A DNA stretch of 64,000 nt, taken from assembly GCA_032158295.1 (NCBI GenBank), contig CM063254.1, forward strand, positions 7,980,439 through 8,044,438. Direction: 5' to 3'. Both the position numbers and the translations under genes were made by a program. This document shows, piece after piece, positions 23,095 through 33,175 of the stretch (positions are counted from its first letter, which is position 1; every line of letters starts with the position of its first letter). Origin of the DNA: Pycnopodia helianthoides. Its lineage: Eukaryota > Echinodermata > Asteroidea > Forcipulatida > Asteriidae. Under the pieces are notes generated by a model, which worked only from the letters and a program-made list of their open reading frames with translations, did not search any database and was not told where the DNA came from.

Positions 23095-23296
23095 TACTCA
23101 CACTCTCTGTTCATGCTCTACTTGTATAAGTTTATTTTTTAGCTAATTATTTGTAAATAGCCTTTGTTTAAATCATGCTAGTGTTTGTGCCACCTAATTG
23201 TACTGATTGATTGTCCCATTAACTGTGGGGGTTTGTGGTGAATTTGATGAAGTTTGAATAAATGGAGTCGTATAACTCCACATCAAAAGAAAAAAA
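23095..23296 (+). mobile_element. LINE 3' UTR and tail
   Basis: Ends with the hairpin TGGAGT-CGTATA-ACTCCA (23263-23280), a CATCAAAAG step and an A-rich tail. Such a 3' hairpin is a plausible recognition signal for the element's own reverse transcriptase. The tail abuts module i at AAGAAACACCCAATG. Confidence 0.7.
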
Positions 23297-23901
23297 AAGA
23301 AACACCCAATGAAACAGTATAACTATTTTGAATTATAACGTTTTGGGGGGTCATGCTATTAATAGATTGCGTAAATATAAGAATCGTTCACAACCCGTGG
23401 GTTCTGTGCTTCAACTTTTGAGGAGACTTGATAAATTAAGGCGTTAAAGTTGGCCCTATTTGACCGGGGAAGTGTAAGAAGTGCTTCACGAAAACTGGCA
23501 GCAGGTCGGTTTTGGGAAAAGACAAATTTGTGTTGTTCGCGTGGTTTTTTTGTCTTCTGGGGTAGTTAGGAAAAATTCCAAACGGCTGACCTGCCAACAA
23601 ATGAAAAGAATTCTAAAGTTCAGTCGTCTGTAAACATGTTTGATTGGTTTTCAAGAGGTTGAGAGACTTGTGAGTATTTTTGAATATTTATCATAAGCAT
23701 TGGTTCCTATGGGAGTTTATTTAGTTTAGTCTTACTAGTTTGTTTCCTTCCAAGTGAAAACACCTCAACGCCGGTGAAATTTTCCCTGCGTCCGGGCATC
23801 AATCTTGAAAAATATCCCTACACCTCTTGGCAAATAGGACTATTTATTTTTTAGTGCCTATGTCATCCAGAATACCTCAAGTTGAAAGTTAACAACCCCC
23901 A

Positions 23902-24150
23902 GGGCCCAATTTCATGGAGCTGCTTAAGCACAAAATTTTGCTTCAGCAAAAAAAATCATTGCTTAGTAAAATCAGACTACCGGCCAAGACTATACACTCA
24001 ATTGTTATGCTAAGTAAACAACAGCTAAATACCAGTCACAAGCAATGTATAAGGCATGAAATTTTGGCCAGTAACATGTGTAAAATAAGCAAGCTATTTT
24101 CGTGCTTAAGCAATTTTTTTTAACTTAAACAGCTCCATGAACTTGGGCCC
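23902..24150. mobile_element. MITE b in U4
   Basis: Same inverted ends as 8145-8390, with one substitution in the right end (GAACTTGGGCCC). Confidence 0.8.
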
Positions 24151-24570
24151 AGGTCACATTTGGGCATCATATTTACACTGCGGTACTGGGCTCTCGAATC
24201 AGTCTATAGGGTAATAGCCTATATATTATTTTGAGGGCCTAAAACTAAATTGTCCATCTTTTTTTTCGGGGAGAGGGGGTAGGGGGCTATCTTTGGAGCG
24301 CTTGCTTGGACTAGGTGTTTCCATGGTGCTTGTTAATAACACGAAACCACTGATAGCCCGCTAACCGGCTATTTTCGCTTGTGTATTGGACTCACTGCAC
24401 CCAGTCATGTACATGTAAACACTGTACATGTCCAACTTGGCATTTATTATTCAAGTACATGAACATGTGTACAGCCGAGCGCCGACACTTGCACACCCTT
24501 GCAGTGAGTCCGCGAGCGGAAATAGCCATTTCGCGGGCTACAGCCGGTCTGTTTTTCCTTGGTTTGCGTT

Positions 24571-24992
24571 GATTGGTCGAAAATTTACGCTGATCGGTCA
24601 AGAGGTAATGAGGTGCGGGGTTTAAAACCTCAACCATCGTCTGTGTTCGCTTCACGAGCATTTCGCTCAGTCTCTAGTAATGTTTTGTCCCTTTTTCTTC
24701 AAAATATGTTCTCAATTATGTTTTGAGTGTTATGGTTGGATTCCTTAGACATTGAAGATCAAGCCCGTGTTCTTAGAATTTCTTTCATGATTTTCGAAAG
24801 TGGTAAAAATTTGGCATATCTGGTACTATAGTCTGTCAACATTGGTCGAAATTGCACTTATGGTCGAATCTCGTGCACAACACCTCGTAACCCTCCGGTA
24901 AACAGCCCGTCTGTAGAGAGGGTTACGATCATCGCAACTAATTCTGATACATGTTTTGGGTTTCTATTTTTTGCGATTGTTTCTTTAATAAA
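24571..24992 (+). ncRNA. Module c putative compact transcription unit, copy U4
   Basis: ATTGG (24572), GATCGGTC, TTTAAAA (24621), 40-nt hairpin with perfect 9-bp stem from about 24887, AATAAA (24987). Same layout as 8811-9232. Confidence 0.33.
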
Positions 24993-25092
24993 ATGTTTTT
25001 GCAGTATTTCATGTAACTTTGATTGCGTAGTTGCATCAACAAATACAAAATAAAAAAATAAAAAATAAAAATAAATAAATAAACAAATAAAA

Positions 25093-25500
25093 TCTCTACC
25101 TTATTCTAAAAAAAAGATAAAAAAGTTACGCAATGCTGGTAGTGTCAGGCGTTCACGCGCCCGAGGGGTTAGATAGCGCGCTCTGCGCCCCCCTACGGAC
25201 AACGATATAGTTCCCTTATTCGTGGCGGTTGACCCAGCAGCATATCCTCCCCTGTCTCCCCTGCCTAGCCACTAGGGCCCTGACACCTTAGGGGAGGAAG
25301 CAAGGCAGATCCCAATCACACTGTTGCCACAGACAGCAAAAGGCCTTGAACCTATATTAGTGCAGACGGCATTCGAACCTGGATCGCGTGGTCCAAGTGT
25401 TGAGACAGTCCCAGCACCTTATCCCACTGCGCTAGTAAGGTGTTGGTACTTTAACCCCGTGAGTTTACAATGTATAGTAATACGAGTGCACCCAACCAGT
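25093..25500 (-). mobile_element. tRNA-derived SINE in U4
   Basis: Box B complement GGCATTCGAACC at 25368-25379. Same position as in other units. Confidence 0.85.
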
Positions 25501-25519
25501 ACTGGGAGAAAACAACAGA

Positions 25520-26322
25520 CGGCAATATGTATCTATATAGTCTTGGTTCCAAGACCTTCGCACCGAAATGGATCAATTCCAACAACAGAGGGCGTCACTA
25601 TCCCTGGTTCGATTTAGCTTCCACGGAGGTCTTGGGTATCTTGTAAAAGGGTGTAAAGTGTTTCATTGTTTTTCCCCCAACTTTCCGGGGGAGCCATACG
25701 ATCGAGTTTGCATCTTTTCGTGAATTATTCATGAATCGCCATGCGTTTATAACAGGGAACGTTGTTGTGAATAGTATTGTGGCGAGAGAGGTACCTTCTC
25801 GTCAGGAATTATTATAGGCCCAAGTGCATAAAATGCATTCTGAATAGAGCTTTATATTGGGTTTACCTTAAGTTTTGGACTGAAAAATTCTATAGATTAT
25901 TCTGGCATTGCTTATTTGTTTATAACAATATTCTGTTAACAATTAGTCCTTGTTTGTTGAAGGTTTACATGAACAGTGCAGGAATTGTTTAATAACGAGG
26001 AAGTTAATATGAGATGATTTCACAAGTAAAGTGGATGGAGTTCATGGGAGTTACAGGGGAAGTATACGTTTGGTTTTTGAAACCGTTCGATTGTTTTAAT
26101 CCTATACAAATGTAGCTATCTACGATAAAACTAACCTGTGAAAAATTAATTTCAAAAGGTGGTCGAGTTTTTTAGATATCGCCGAAAATCCGGAGCGAAT
26201 GTCAATTCGCAGGAAGAATAATCCGTAATTGGAATACACAATCTGATCGTTTTTGCAGTAACTTTTCACAGATTTAAATTTTGGGGGATAAAAACTAATA
26301 ATATCTTTATTCAATAACCACA
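25520..26322 (+). repeat. Module d, copy U4
   Basis: Holds the spaced inverted repeat (here with one mismatch, CGGAGGTCTTGG), a CCCCCAACTTTCCGGGGG block, and AT-rich sequence. The minus-strand 67-codon frame ending near 26120 lies downstream of the gene P stop and contains its AATAAA, so it is not taken as a gene. Confidence 0.5.
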
Positions 26323-26466
26323 TTATTTCGATGTAAAATGTTTCTCAAAATGCTTCATACTATCAATTAAAAGTTGCTGTACTTCTAACCAAGTAAGTTT
26401 ATTGCCATTAATTTTAATAGTGATTACGATAACGCATTGTTGAACAGACATAGATTTCCACACTAC
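26323..26466 (-). CDS. Putative last coding exon of gene P (module e), copy U4
   Basis: 48 codons ending in TAA, with an AATAAA about 10 nt beyond the stop. It reads VVWKSMSVQQCVIVITIKIN then GNKLTWLEVQQLLIDSMKHF to EKHFTSK. It follows an AG acceptor (ACATGTACATAG) and joins in phase 0 to the exon at 26638-26708. Compared with 44128-44271 it differs at a few codons (K/E, C/F, I/N) with no frameshift. I do not recognise the family. Confidence 0.42.
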   Translation of the reverse strand, partial: VVWKSMSVQQCVIVITIKINGNKLTWLEVQQLLIDSMKHFEKHFTSK

Positions 26467-26637
26467 CTATGTACATGTACATGTACATTGTACAGTAGTA
26501 GGCTGGCTACAGTACTTGCGTAAAATGTATTACATTTATTTATGCACTTTGACCTTGCAATAGAGAAACTGCATGTAGGCCATGCACAGGGCGCGCGGTA
26601 TTTGAAACGCTCATTATATATGCAGCAAAATACGTAC

Positions 26638-26708
26638 TGTTGAAAGTAGCATGTGGGAGTGATGGCCATTACGAACAACGGTGAATGATCCAAACAGTCG
26701 CCTCTCTT
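26638..26708 (-). CDS. Putative penultimate exon of gene P (module e), copy U4
   Basis: 71 nt between an acceptor ATATGTGTTCACAG and a donor ACA|GTACGT. Read in phase 1-in, phase 0-out it gives ERRLFGSFTVVRNGHHSHML and LST, continuing in frame into the last exon. Upstream exons are not settled: several acceptor/donor choices exist between 26720 and 27300, one using an open stretch that includes SELGLSVGHCYWTFES. Confidence 0.38.
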
Positions 26709-27566
26709 CTGTGAACACATATCAGTGAATTAGGCCTACATAATGCAGTAAATTATCCCGCTACAGAAAATTAATATTATTGCTACACAAAAATCATCAT
26801 TCGTGTAGGTGTAGTGCATGGTAGAATTGTTTCATTGCCAATAGTTTATTTTCAGCGCCATGTCGGATGGTATAAATAGAATGCCGTATTAATTCAAATG
26901 GAAAGATATAATCTTTTTCAAATGACATGTTTGACATCGACAATGTACAAGATTCAAACGTCCAATAACAATGACCAACCGATAAACCTAATTCCGACTG
27001 CAAGCAATGCATAGTATTTAGCTTGAATAATTTCAGAATCACTTGCTAAATGCGTTGATAATGCGATAGAGGCCATATTATGGTGGTCAATCAAAACAAG
27101 AGTTCATGCGATGTAACACAGCTAGCATGCACAAACACACAATGTCAAGCTCGTCTCGACGACCCCGTGACCTTTCACATCTTGCTTGCAAGCTTGTCAA
27201 TTTAGTCAGTCAGCGCGCAGCCTGTTGAAAACACGTTCTGTTTATTTGCTACGTATGAATAGACCGCCCGGTTTATGCAAACGTAATGAGATTTGACGTG
27301 CCATTTTCATAAAACATTTAAAATATGATAACGATTTAAAAAAAAAAAAAAAAAAAAAAGTATATACCAACTTGGAGAATGATTCAAATTAATGTTCTGT
27401 TCATAAAAATAGATTTTTTGATGATCAAAAAGAGAAATTTTGGAACGAAAATGAAGACGTGAATGTCCAGAAAAAAGGTCAATGAAAAAGCCGGATTTTT
27501 TTCCCTTTCCCAACGACCGGCAGAAACAACCTGCCCATGTATGTGTAGTTTAACTATTCCTCTTTC

Positions 27567-27760
27567 CTAGAAAGGCCATGGTATATCTCGATCCTTTGAG
27601 AAACAGTCAAGAGCACCCGAAATATCCCACAAGAACAGGCCTTCGACACAACGTTGAAATTTTCCGTAGGCAGCCATATCTATTTATAATACAGCAATTT
27701 TCATTGGTCATCACTCAAGATCTGGATCTTAGTCCAGTGAAGCAGGGTATGGCATCCACC
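27567..27760 (-). promoter_or_regulatory. TATA/CCAAT promoter (module f), damaged copy U4
   Basis: Contains the TATA (TATTTATA on plus, about 27682) and the proximal box ATTGG (27702). A ~38 bp deletion after GATCTGGA removes the segment that holds the other two CCAAT boxes in the units at 45470, 53085 and 62041. Expression from this copy is probably reduced. Confidence 0.5.
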
Positions 27761-28058
27761 GTGAAGATGTGTAACTTAATGTAAGGCTGGGGGAGCACAT
27801 TCGGCCCTGTGTTGGCAAAAGGGTGTATCTACAAAATTCACAATTTGAGAAAACTGATTCTAAAATTTAAATTTCTTACTAGTTTTCTATCATAATTCAA
27901 TCAGAGATTAAATTTAGAGCATACACATATCAGAGTGTTCTAGATTTATGTACTTAATCTGGATAATTTAGACTTTTAACTTTTTCAGTTTTTATCAATT
28001 TAAAAAAGTTACGGTTTTCTGCCAACAATCAATATGTAATATTTATGACATTGTTGTT

Positions 28059-28230
28059 TGGCAAAATGGTGTTAGTTGAGTTAGTGCACCTTCTTCAATG
28101 TTTCTTTTCAGGCAAAACGATGCATCTTAAGTTAACGTACAACTTTATAAATTTTGTTTTGGCAAAGGGATGTATCTCTATTTACAGGTTTATCTTTCTT
28201 CAAATTTTCTGGCAGAAGTGTGTATGTCAA
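28059..28230 (+). repeat. Left subterminal iterated motif GGCAAAAGGGTGTATCT
   Basis: Variants of the terminal motif start at 28059, 28111, 28161 and 28211, spaced 50-52 bp. Evenly spaced subterminal motifs are typical transposase-binding arrays. Confidence 0.65.
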
Positions 28231-29400
28231 AATACTTTATTGCACTGAACATTCCAAGCTGTTTGATTTGAAAGGATTTTGCAAACAAAAATACAAAAAA
28301 CAATTTCAAACCCGCAGATATTAACATGAACATTTAGTTTATTATTGCATTGGTTTTTACTAAGGACAATCACATTTCAAAAATAATCCAATAAAGTAAA
28401 TTAAAATTTTATAGCAAGGAAAAGTTTAAACTTTAAATACTATTAAAAAACACATTATTTGTTGCACATCCTGCTTTTGTTTTATTGCAAATTAAAAGAA
28501 CACTTGTGAGCCATTTCCCTAACGAAATACTGCATATTCATATATACTTTTGTTTAGGTCTTAAACATATGAGTTACTGTAAAATCGAAAGTGCGTTCAT
28601 CTGTTTTTCTTGTTAACCAGATTTTCAAAATTTGAGCCAATGTTTAAATTGTTCTTGAGGTAATTCTGCTAAAGGAAAGTATTAAGCCTTTTGTACACAT
28701 TTATGCCACTGTTAATCAAGCAACTTCCTGAAATGATTATGAAAATTTTCAAGATATCACTTGTATTAACTTTAAAAAAAAATGTATTCAATGAAAGACA
28801 GAGTTTGATTTTACAATATTAAAATCTTAAAATCTGGTGGCACACTAATAGAGTTAAAATATAAAACTATGGATGGATTGTTTATGAAAGAGTGCAGTAA
28901 TTATTTGTGTTTGTCCATAAGCCCTCGAACCGCTCTTAACAATTTAAATTAAAGTTAATTGTTGAAATTCATCAGAACAACATACTTTAAACTATCAACT
29001 TTTTTAATTGTTTGAACTTGTACAAAATGGATCACCTTGAAAACTTGAAAAAAAAAACAATAACAAAGTGACCAAGAAACAAACGACCACCTTGTTAATT
29101 TAATAGAATACAAGTACATACGAATTTGAGGTAGAATTATAAACTTTTTGGAAAACACTAACTATCCTCTCCAAAAAACAAATTCTTTTTTCGGAAACAC
29201 GAACAAGGGCTCTATCATTGTAAATGTAACTTTGATGCAAAAAAGTGTATCAATTAGAATGTTTTACTAATAGCAACAATAGCTTTAATGCATGTCATCA
29301 ATTGTTTGATCATGCTCTTAATGAAAATCTGCATTTTTAGTAGAGAACTTCAGGCTTCAACAGTATGTAAATACAAGTATTTCTTATTCCTTTGATATTT

Positions 29401-30373
29401 TTACTCATCTACCTCAAGGTCAGCAGCGGCATCATTAACAGAAAGATTCTCGAAGAATAATTTCTTATGAGGTGGCATTGTTGTGGTTAACTTAAGCACC
29501 TCTTCCTTCTTTGCTGAGCTTATCCCCTTAGGTTGCTCCATACATGGCAAACTAAGCAAACTTTGACCATCAGAAAGTTTGGACTCAAGACTGCGAATCT
29601 CTGCTTTCTTTAAAAAGCTCACGCGTTGAAAGCTAGCTTCCTCGTGTGAACTTTTGATGTGCCTATTCAGTGACCCACGTCGAAATTCTAGTACTTTGAT
29701 ATCTTTGAGGTTGATGTTTACCTTCTTCGCGCGATTTTCAAAACTGAACATGGACTTATGATCTATCTTTGCACACCTTATATTTTTGCGACTAGACCCA
29801 ATGATGTCACAAATATCTGTAAAATCGCAAATTGTAGTGTACGTGTTCATCTTTGTTGCAATGCTGCCATGGACAGAGTCTGCTGCCATAAATGTGTGAC
29901 CGGGTTCCAGGTACTTGATGGTTACACTGTTAGTGCCCAATGATGTGTCATTAACAATTCTCGGTAATGCTGACAGTAGTGTCCAGTTTTTATTTTGTGA
30001 ACTGCAGTTGTCAGCATAGATTATAACTTGCTCCTTGTCTCTGTTTGTTTGATAAACTCGACATAAGAGCTACAGATGTTGTAAGCCTTTCTGCCAGCCT
30101 CTCCTTCATGCCAAAGCACACAGAGAGCCTGACTATTTTTTCCTGGAGAAGCAAATGTTTCATTAAAAACAACTACTTTCCTTGAGAAAAAATGGTCTTT
30201 GGTTGCCACCTTCGGTATTGTGATAGCCTTTTGCATATCGACCGTTGTTACGATCACCTTTCTATCCTGCCGCATTCTCTTTGTGTCAAGATCAAGTGCA
30301 TCTCTTGCCTGTTGAGCATGCCGCCTGTGCTCAAGATACCCATTGCATAAAGGTTCTCTTTGGACACGTGTTG
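29401..30373 (-). pseudogene. Broken DDE-type transposase of the 4.43 kb element
   Basis: An exon opens after a pyrimidine-rich acceptor (CTTCCCTTCAG, 30374-30384) and starts with a C..C..YLEHRRHAQQAR segment. It then has TTVDMQKAITIPKVATKDHF and VVVFNETF, next to the probable first catalytic Asp. The second motif IYADNCSSQNKNW and the third YLEPGHTFMAADSVHGSI follow, then a tail MPPHKKLFFENL to the stop at 29401. This motif set marks a widespread animal transposase-like family usually annotated only as a domain of unknown function. A frameshift near 30040-30055 separates motifs 1 and 2. N-terminal exons were not found. Confidence 0.75.
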
Positions 30374-31609
30374 CTGAAGGGAAGAACGACAGTTTTATTT
30401 ATTATCTTGTTTTTATATGTAATTAACAAACAATACATTGTTCAATTACCTACACTCCATAATAAATTAGGAGATGGACATATAATTGTAAAAGTTGGAT
30501 GTTAGATTATATCCCAATATTATGCCTATTGAATGCAAAAGCATGTGTACTCAGGCATTCAAATTTTTTAAAAACATTAGCAGCATCAGGATGAATGACA
30601 AATTGAAAACAAACAATTGTATTTCTTGTCACAGTCATTCTTTTATTGTTGTCAAATTTGATGGCGGAAAAATTGCCATCCTACATGTAAATCCTATGCT
30701 TGCTCGTTGAATATGGACAAAAATACAGCAGTTCTGTTTCCTTTTTGCAACCTGGCATTCAGCCTCATCCTATGCTTTTTCACAGGTCGGGCATTATGAC
30801 TAACAATCCAACCTCATTTAGGCTAGTTTGTAGTTTTATTCTCACAGTATTTTTTATTGAATGTACAATGTTAACACAAACATGTAGGCCTACTACAATA
30901 AAACCACATACCGAAAAATAACCCAAAGTTTACTTTAAAGTAATCAACCGCGCATTAATCTTGTGGAACTTAGGCCTACACATGTTGCAATACATCATTA
31001 CATAGAAGTTAAAAAGCGTTAATAATTTTTCAGCCCAATTGTTTCCTTAAATTCAAAAAATTATCACCAACATCAGCCTTGATGAATGTCTCTTCAAATG
31101 TGTAACTGTATACTCTAAGCCACCAGTAATTAACCAAAGGCACCATCATTACTAGTATTGGTAGACCTACATTACTCCTATGATGAGTGTAACAACCTCA
31201 TAGTTCTACTCTAGGTCTTAGGAGTACGGTAGACCTACAAAACTATACATTTATGCCAAGTTAAAAAAACACAACACCAACATTTTATTACTTACCCTTA
31301 CGATTTTTAAGTGCTAGTTTTACCATGATAAGCCCTCGACCAGTTGCCATGATGCAGTGTTAACCATGCCCTTACCGTGCGTATGTCACACACTTGCACT
31401 GACATAATGACATGTACTGTACATACATGATGTACACCAATGCTGGTCGTAACTAGGGGGAAGCGCCCTCTTTTGCTGACAATATTTTGGGTAGTATGGG
31501 GTAACTGGGAGTTATAATGTACACAATCTATTACATAAAGAAAACATTTCAAGGGAAAATGGTGTATGTTTAAAATATAACAACTGTGACATGTTTAAAC
31601 AGTTAAGGC

Positions 31610-32085
31610 TATGTACGCCAAAAAGATGTATCTGGAGATAGAACTGGAAATAGCTCAATAAAATGAGAGAAGATGTACTGAAATATTAGGTAAAAAGGCA
31701 TACAATAAAGATAGCTCTTTGAACGCATTCAATACAGAGGTATTTCTTTCTGGCAAAAGGGTGTAAATAGACTTACAACTTTTTGAAATTTAATGGGAGA
31801 CAGTTTGGCGACATTAATTTTTGGCAAATGAACGCAAATAGTACATACCCCTTTTCAAAAAAGAATTTGGTTTCGCACTAGATGTTAGCCATTATGGTCT
31901 TTCATGACATACATCACTTTGGTAGATCAACAGAAGAAAATATTAACGTTAATTTAATGGCAAATATATGTAAATAGTAGATAGAATGTTTTGGCTCAGA
32001 TCACGTGAAACTAAACAAGGTGCATCTAGAACATACGCCTTTGTGCCACACTGACTAGTCTACTACTTGGCAAACTTGCCAAAGA
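31610..32085 (+). repeat. Right subterminal iterated motif of the 4.43 kb element
   Basis: GGCAAAAGGGTGTAAATAG-like motifs at about 31616, 31752, 31822, 31959 and 32069, looser than on the left side but recognisably the same core. Confidence 0.5.
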
Positions 32086-32313
32086 TAGCACATGTTATCT
32101 CCTAAACGGTAACTTGTTTTGAAATGAAACATAAAAAATTGGATAGAGCGCCCTCAAATTTGTCTGAGAGCCAAAAACCTCAAAAATGTTCTATATATGA
32201 GATACACCCTTTTACCAACAGACGGCCGACATGGTTACCAGACTATTTTTCGTTGTAAAATAATAAGAACAATGTTATGTTATCGACACGAAAACAGTAA
32301 AATAGGCAGTATT

Positions 32314-32475
32314 CAGATTTTATTGAATCAAATGGACATGAAAGAAAAATATTTTATTGCCTCCAATAGTCTTCATCAAAAGATACAATATGAAAATGAC
32401 AATGTAAATGTAAAATGTTTAACATGTTTAAGTATTTAAATCTCATTAAAAAATAGCACAATATCCTACAAACAG
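32314..32475 (-). CDS. Putative terminal exon and 3' UTR of gene Q, copy U4
   Basis: Same acceptor (TTGTTTTATTGCAG) and AATAAA (32319-32324 as TTTATT) as in U3. In this unit the h exon upstream has been lost, so this exon is orphaned. Confidence 0.3.
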
Positions 32476-32898
32476 CTGCAATAAAACAATAAGTAACGGC
32501 ATGGTAAAAGTACGAGTGACAACAGTAAACAAATCGTAACTCCAGTCGAAATACATTTTTTTTTTTACTGTTAGCGTAAAAATAAGTACTTGGTATAAAA
32601 AGTAGTTGAAAACATCAAAAAGCAATCATCCAAATAGACTTCTTAACATGTAACACTAAAGTGTTTTCACGTAACATGGTGGTGTGACCATGGAGTAAGG
32701 AAGTGTGACGTTAAATTTAAATACCGGTATTGTATCATGTGTTACCCCAAGAACAGTTCAATGTCAAGTTGAAGTGGCAAGCTTAAAATATAAATTATGG
32801 ATGTATAAACAAATAAATAATAATTACAATATGGGAATACCATTTGTGTTAAACAGTTTAGTTGTAATTGTCAACTGTGATTTAATTAGATCACACAA

Positions 32899-33060
32899 AA
32901 GCCCGGTTCATACTAGCGAATATTGACGTCACAAATTTGCAACAATTAGTTCGCAGGGGTTGAACCGTGCTCAACTCTTGCGAATTATTCGCAGCAAAGA
33001 CAGAGTTGTGACGTCAATATTCGCTTTGCATTCTCGCAGCAAGTAGTATGAACCGGGCTT
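32899..33060. mobile_element. MITE g in U4
   Basis: Perfect inverse ends AAGCCCGGTTCATACTA / TAGTATGAACCGGGCTT with two TGACGTCA octamers. Confidence 0.85.
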
Positions 33061-33175
33061 AAGGCACACGTTGATTACAAAACAAATTCTTGAAAGGCAA
33101 AAGGATGCATAGCCTGTATACATTTATATAAAACATAAAAATAAAAAAGTATAAAAAAGTGTATGACATTAACTG

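Larger units (their letters stand above)
27801..32229. mobile_element. 4.43 kb DNA transposon with TCGGCC ends and 3-bp TSD
   Basis: The ends are inverse over about 30 bp: TCGGCCCTGTGTTGGCAAAA on the left and the complement of TTTTACCAACAGACGGCCGA on the right. CAT is duplicated (27798-27800 and 32230-32232). Other array units carry the empty site GAGCACATGGTTACC, so both borders and the duplication are directly confirmed. Inside is a broken transposase on the minus strand. Short GGCAAAAGGGTGTATCT-like motifs repeat near both ends. 28250-29400 and 30380-31600 show no gene. Confidence 0.9.

Noticed and set aside
25324..25617. MPQTAKGLEP.. frame found in most SINE copies
   Set aside because: It is the antisense strand of a tRNA-derived SINE; similarity between copies is DNA identity, with lengths set by chance stops.
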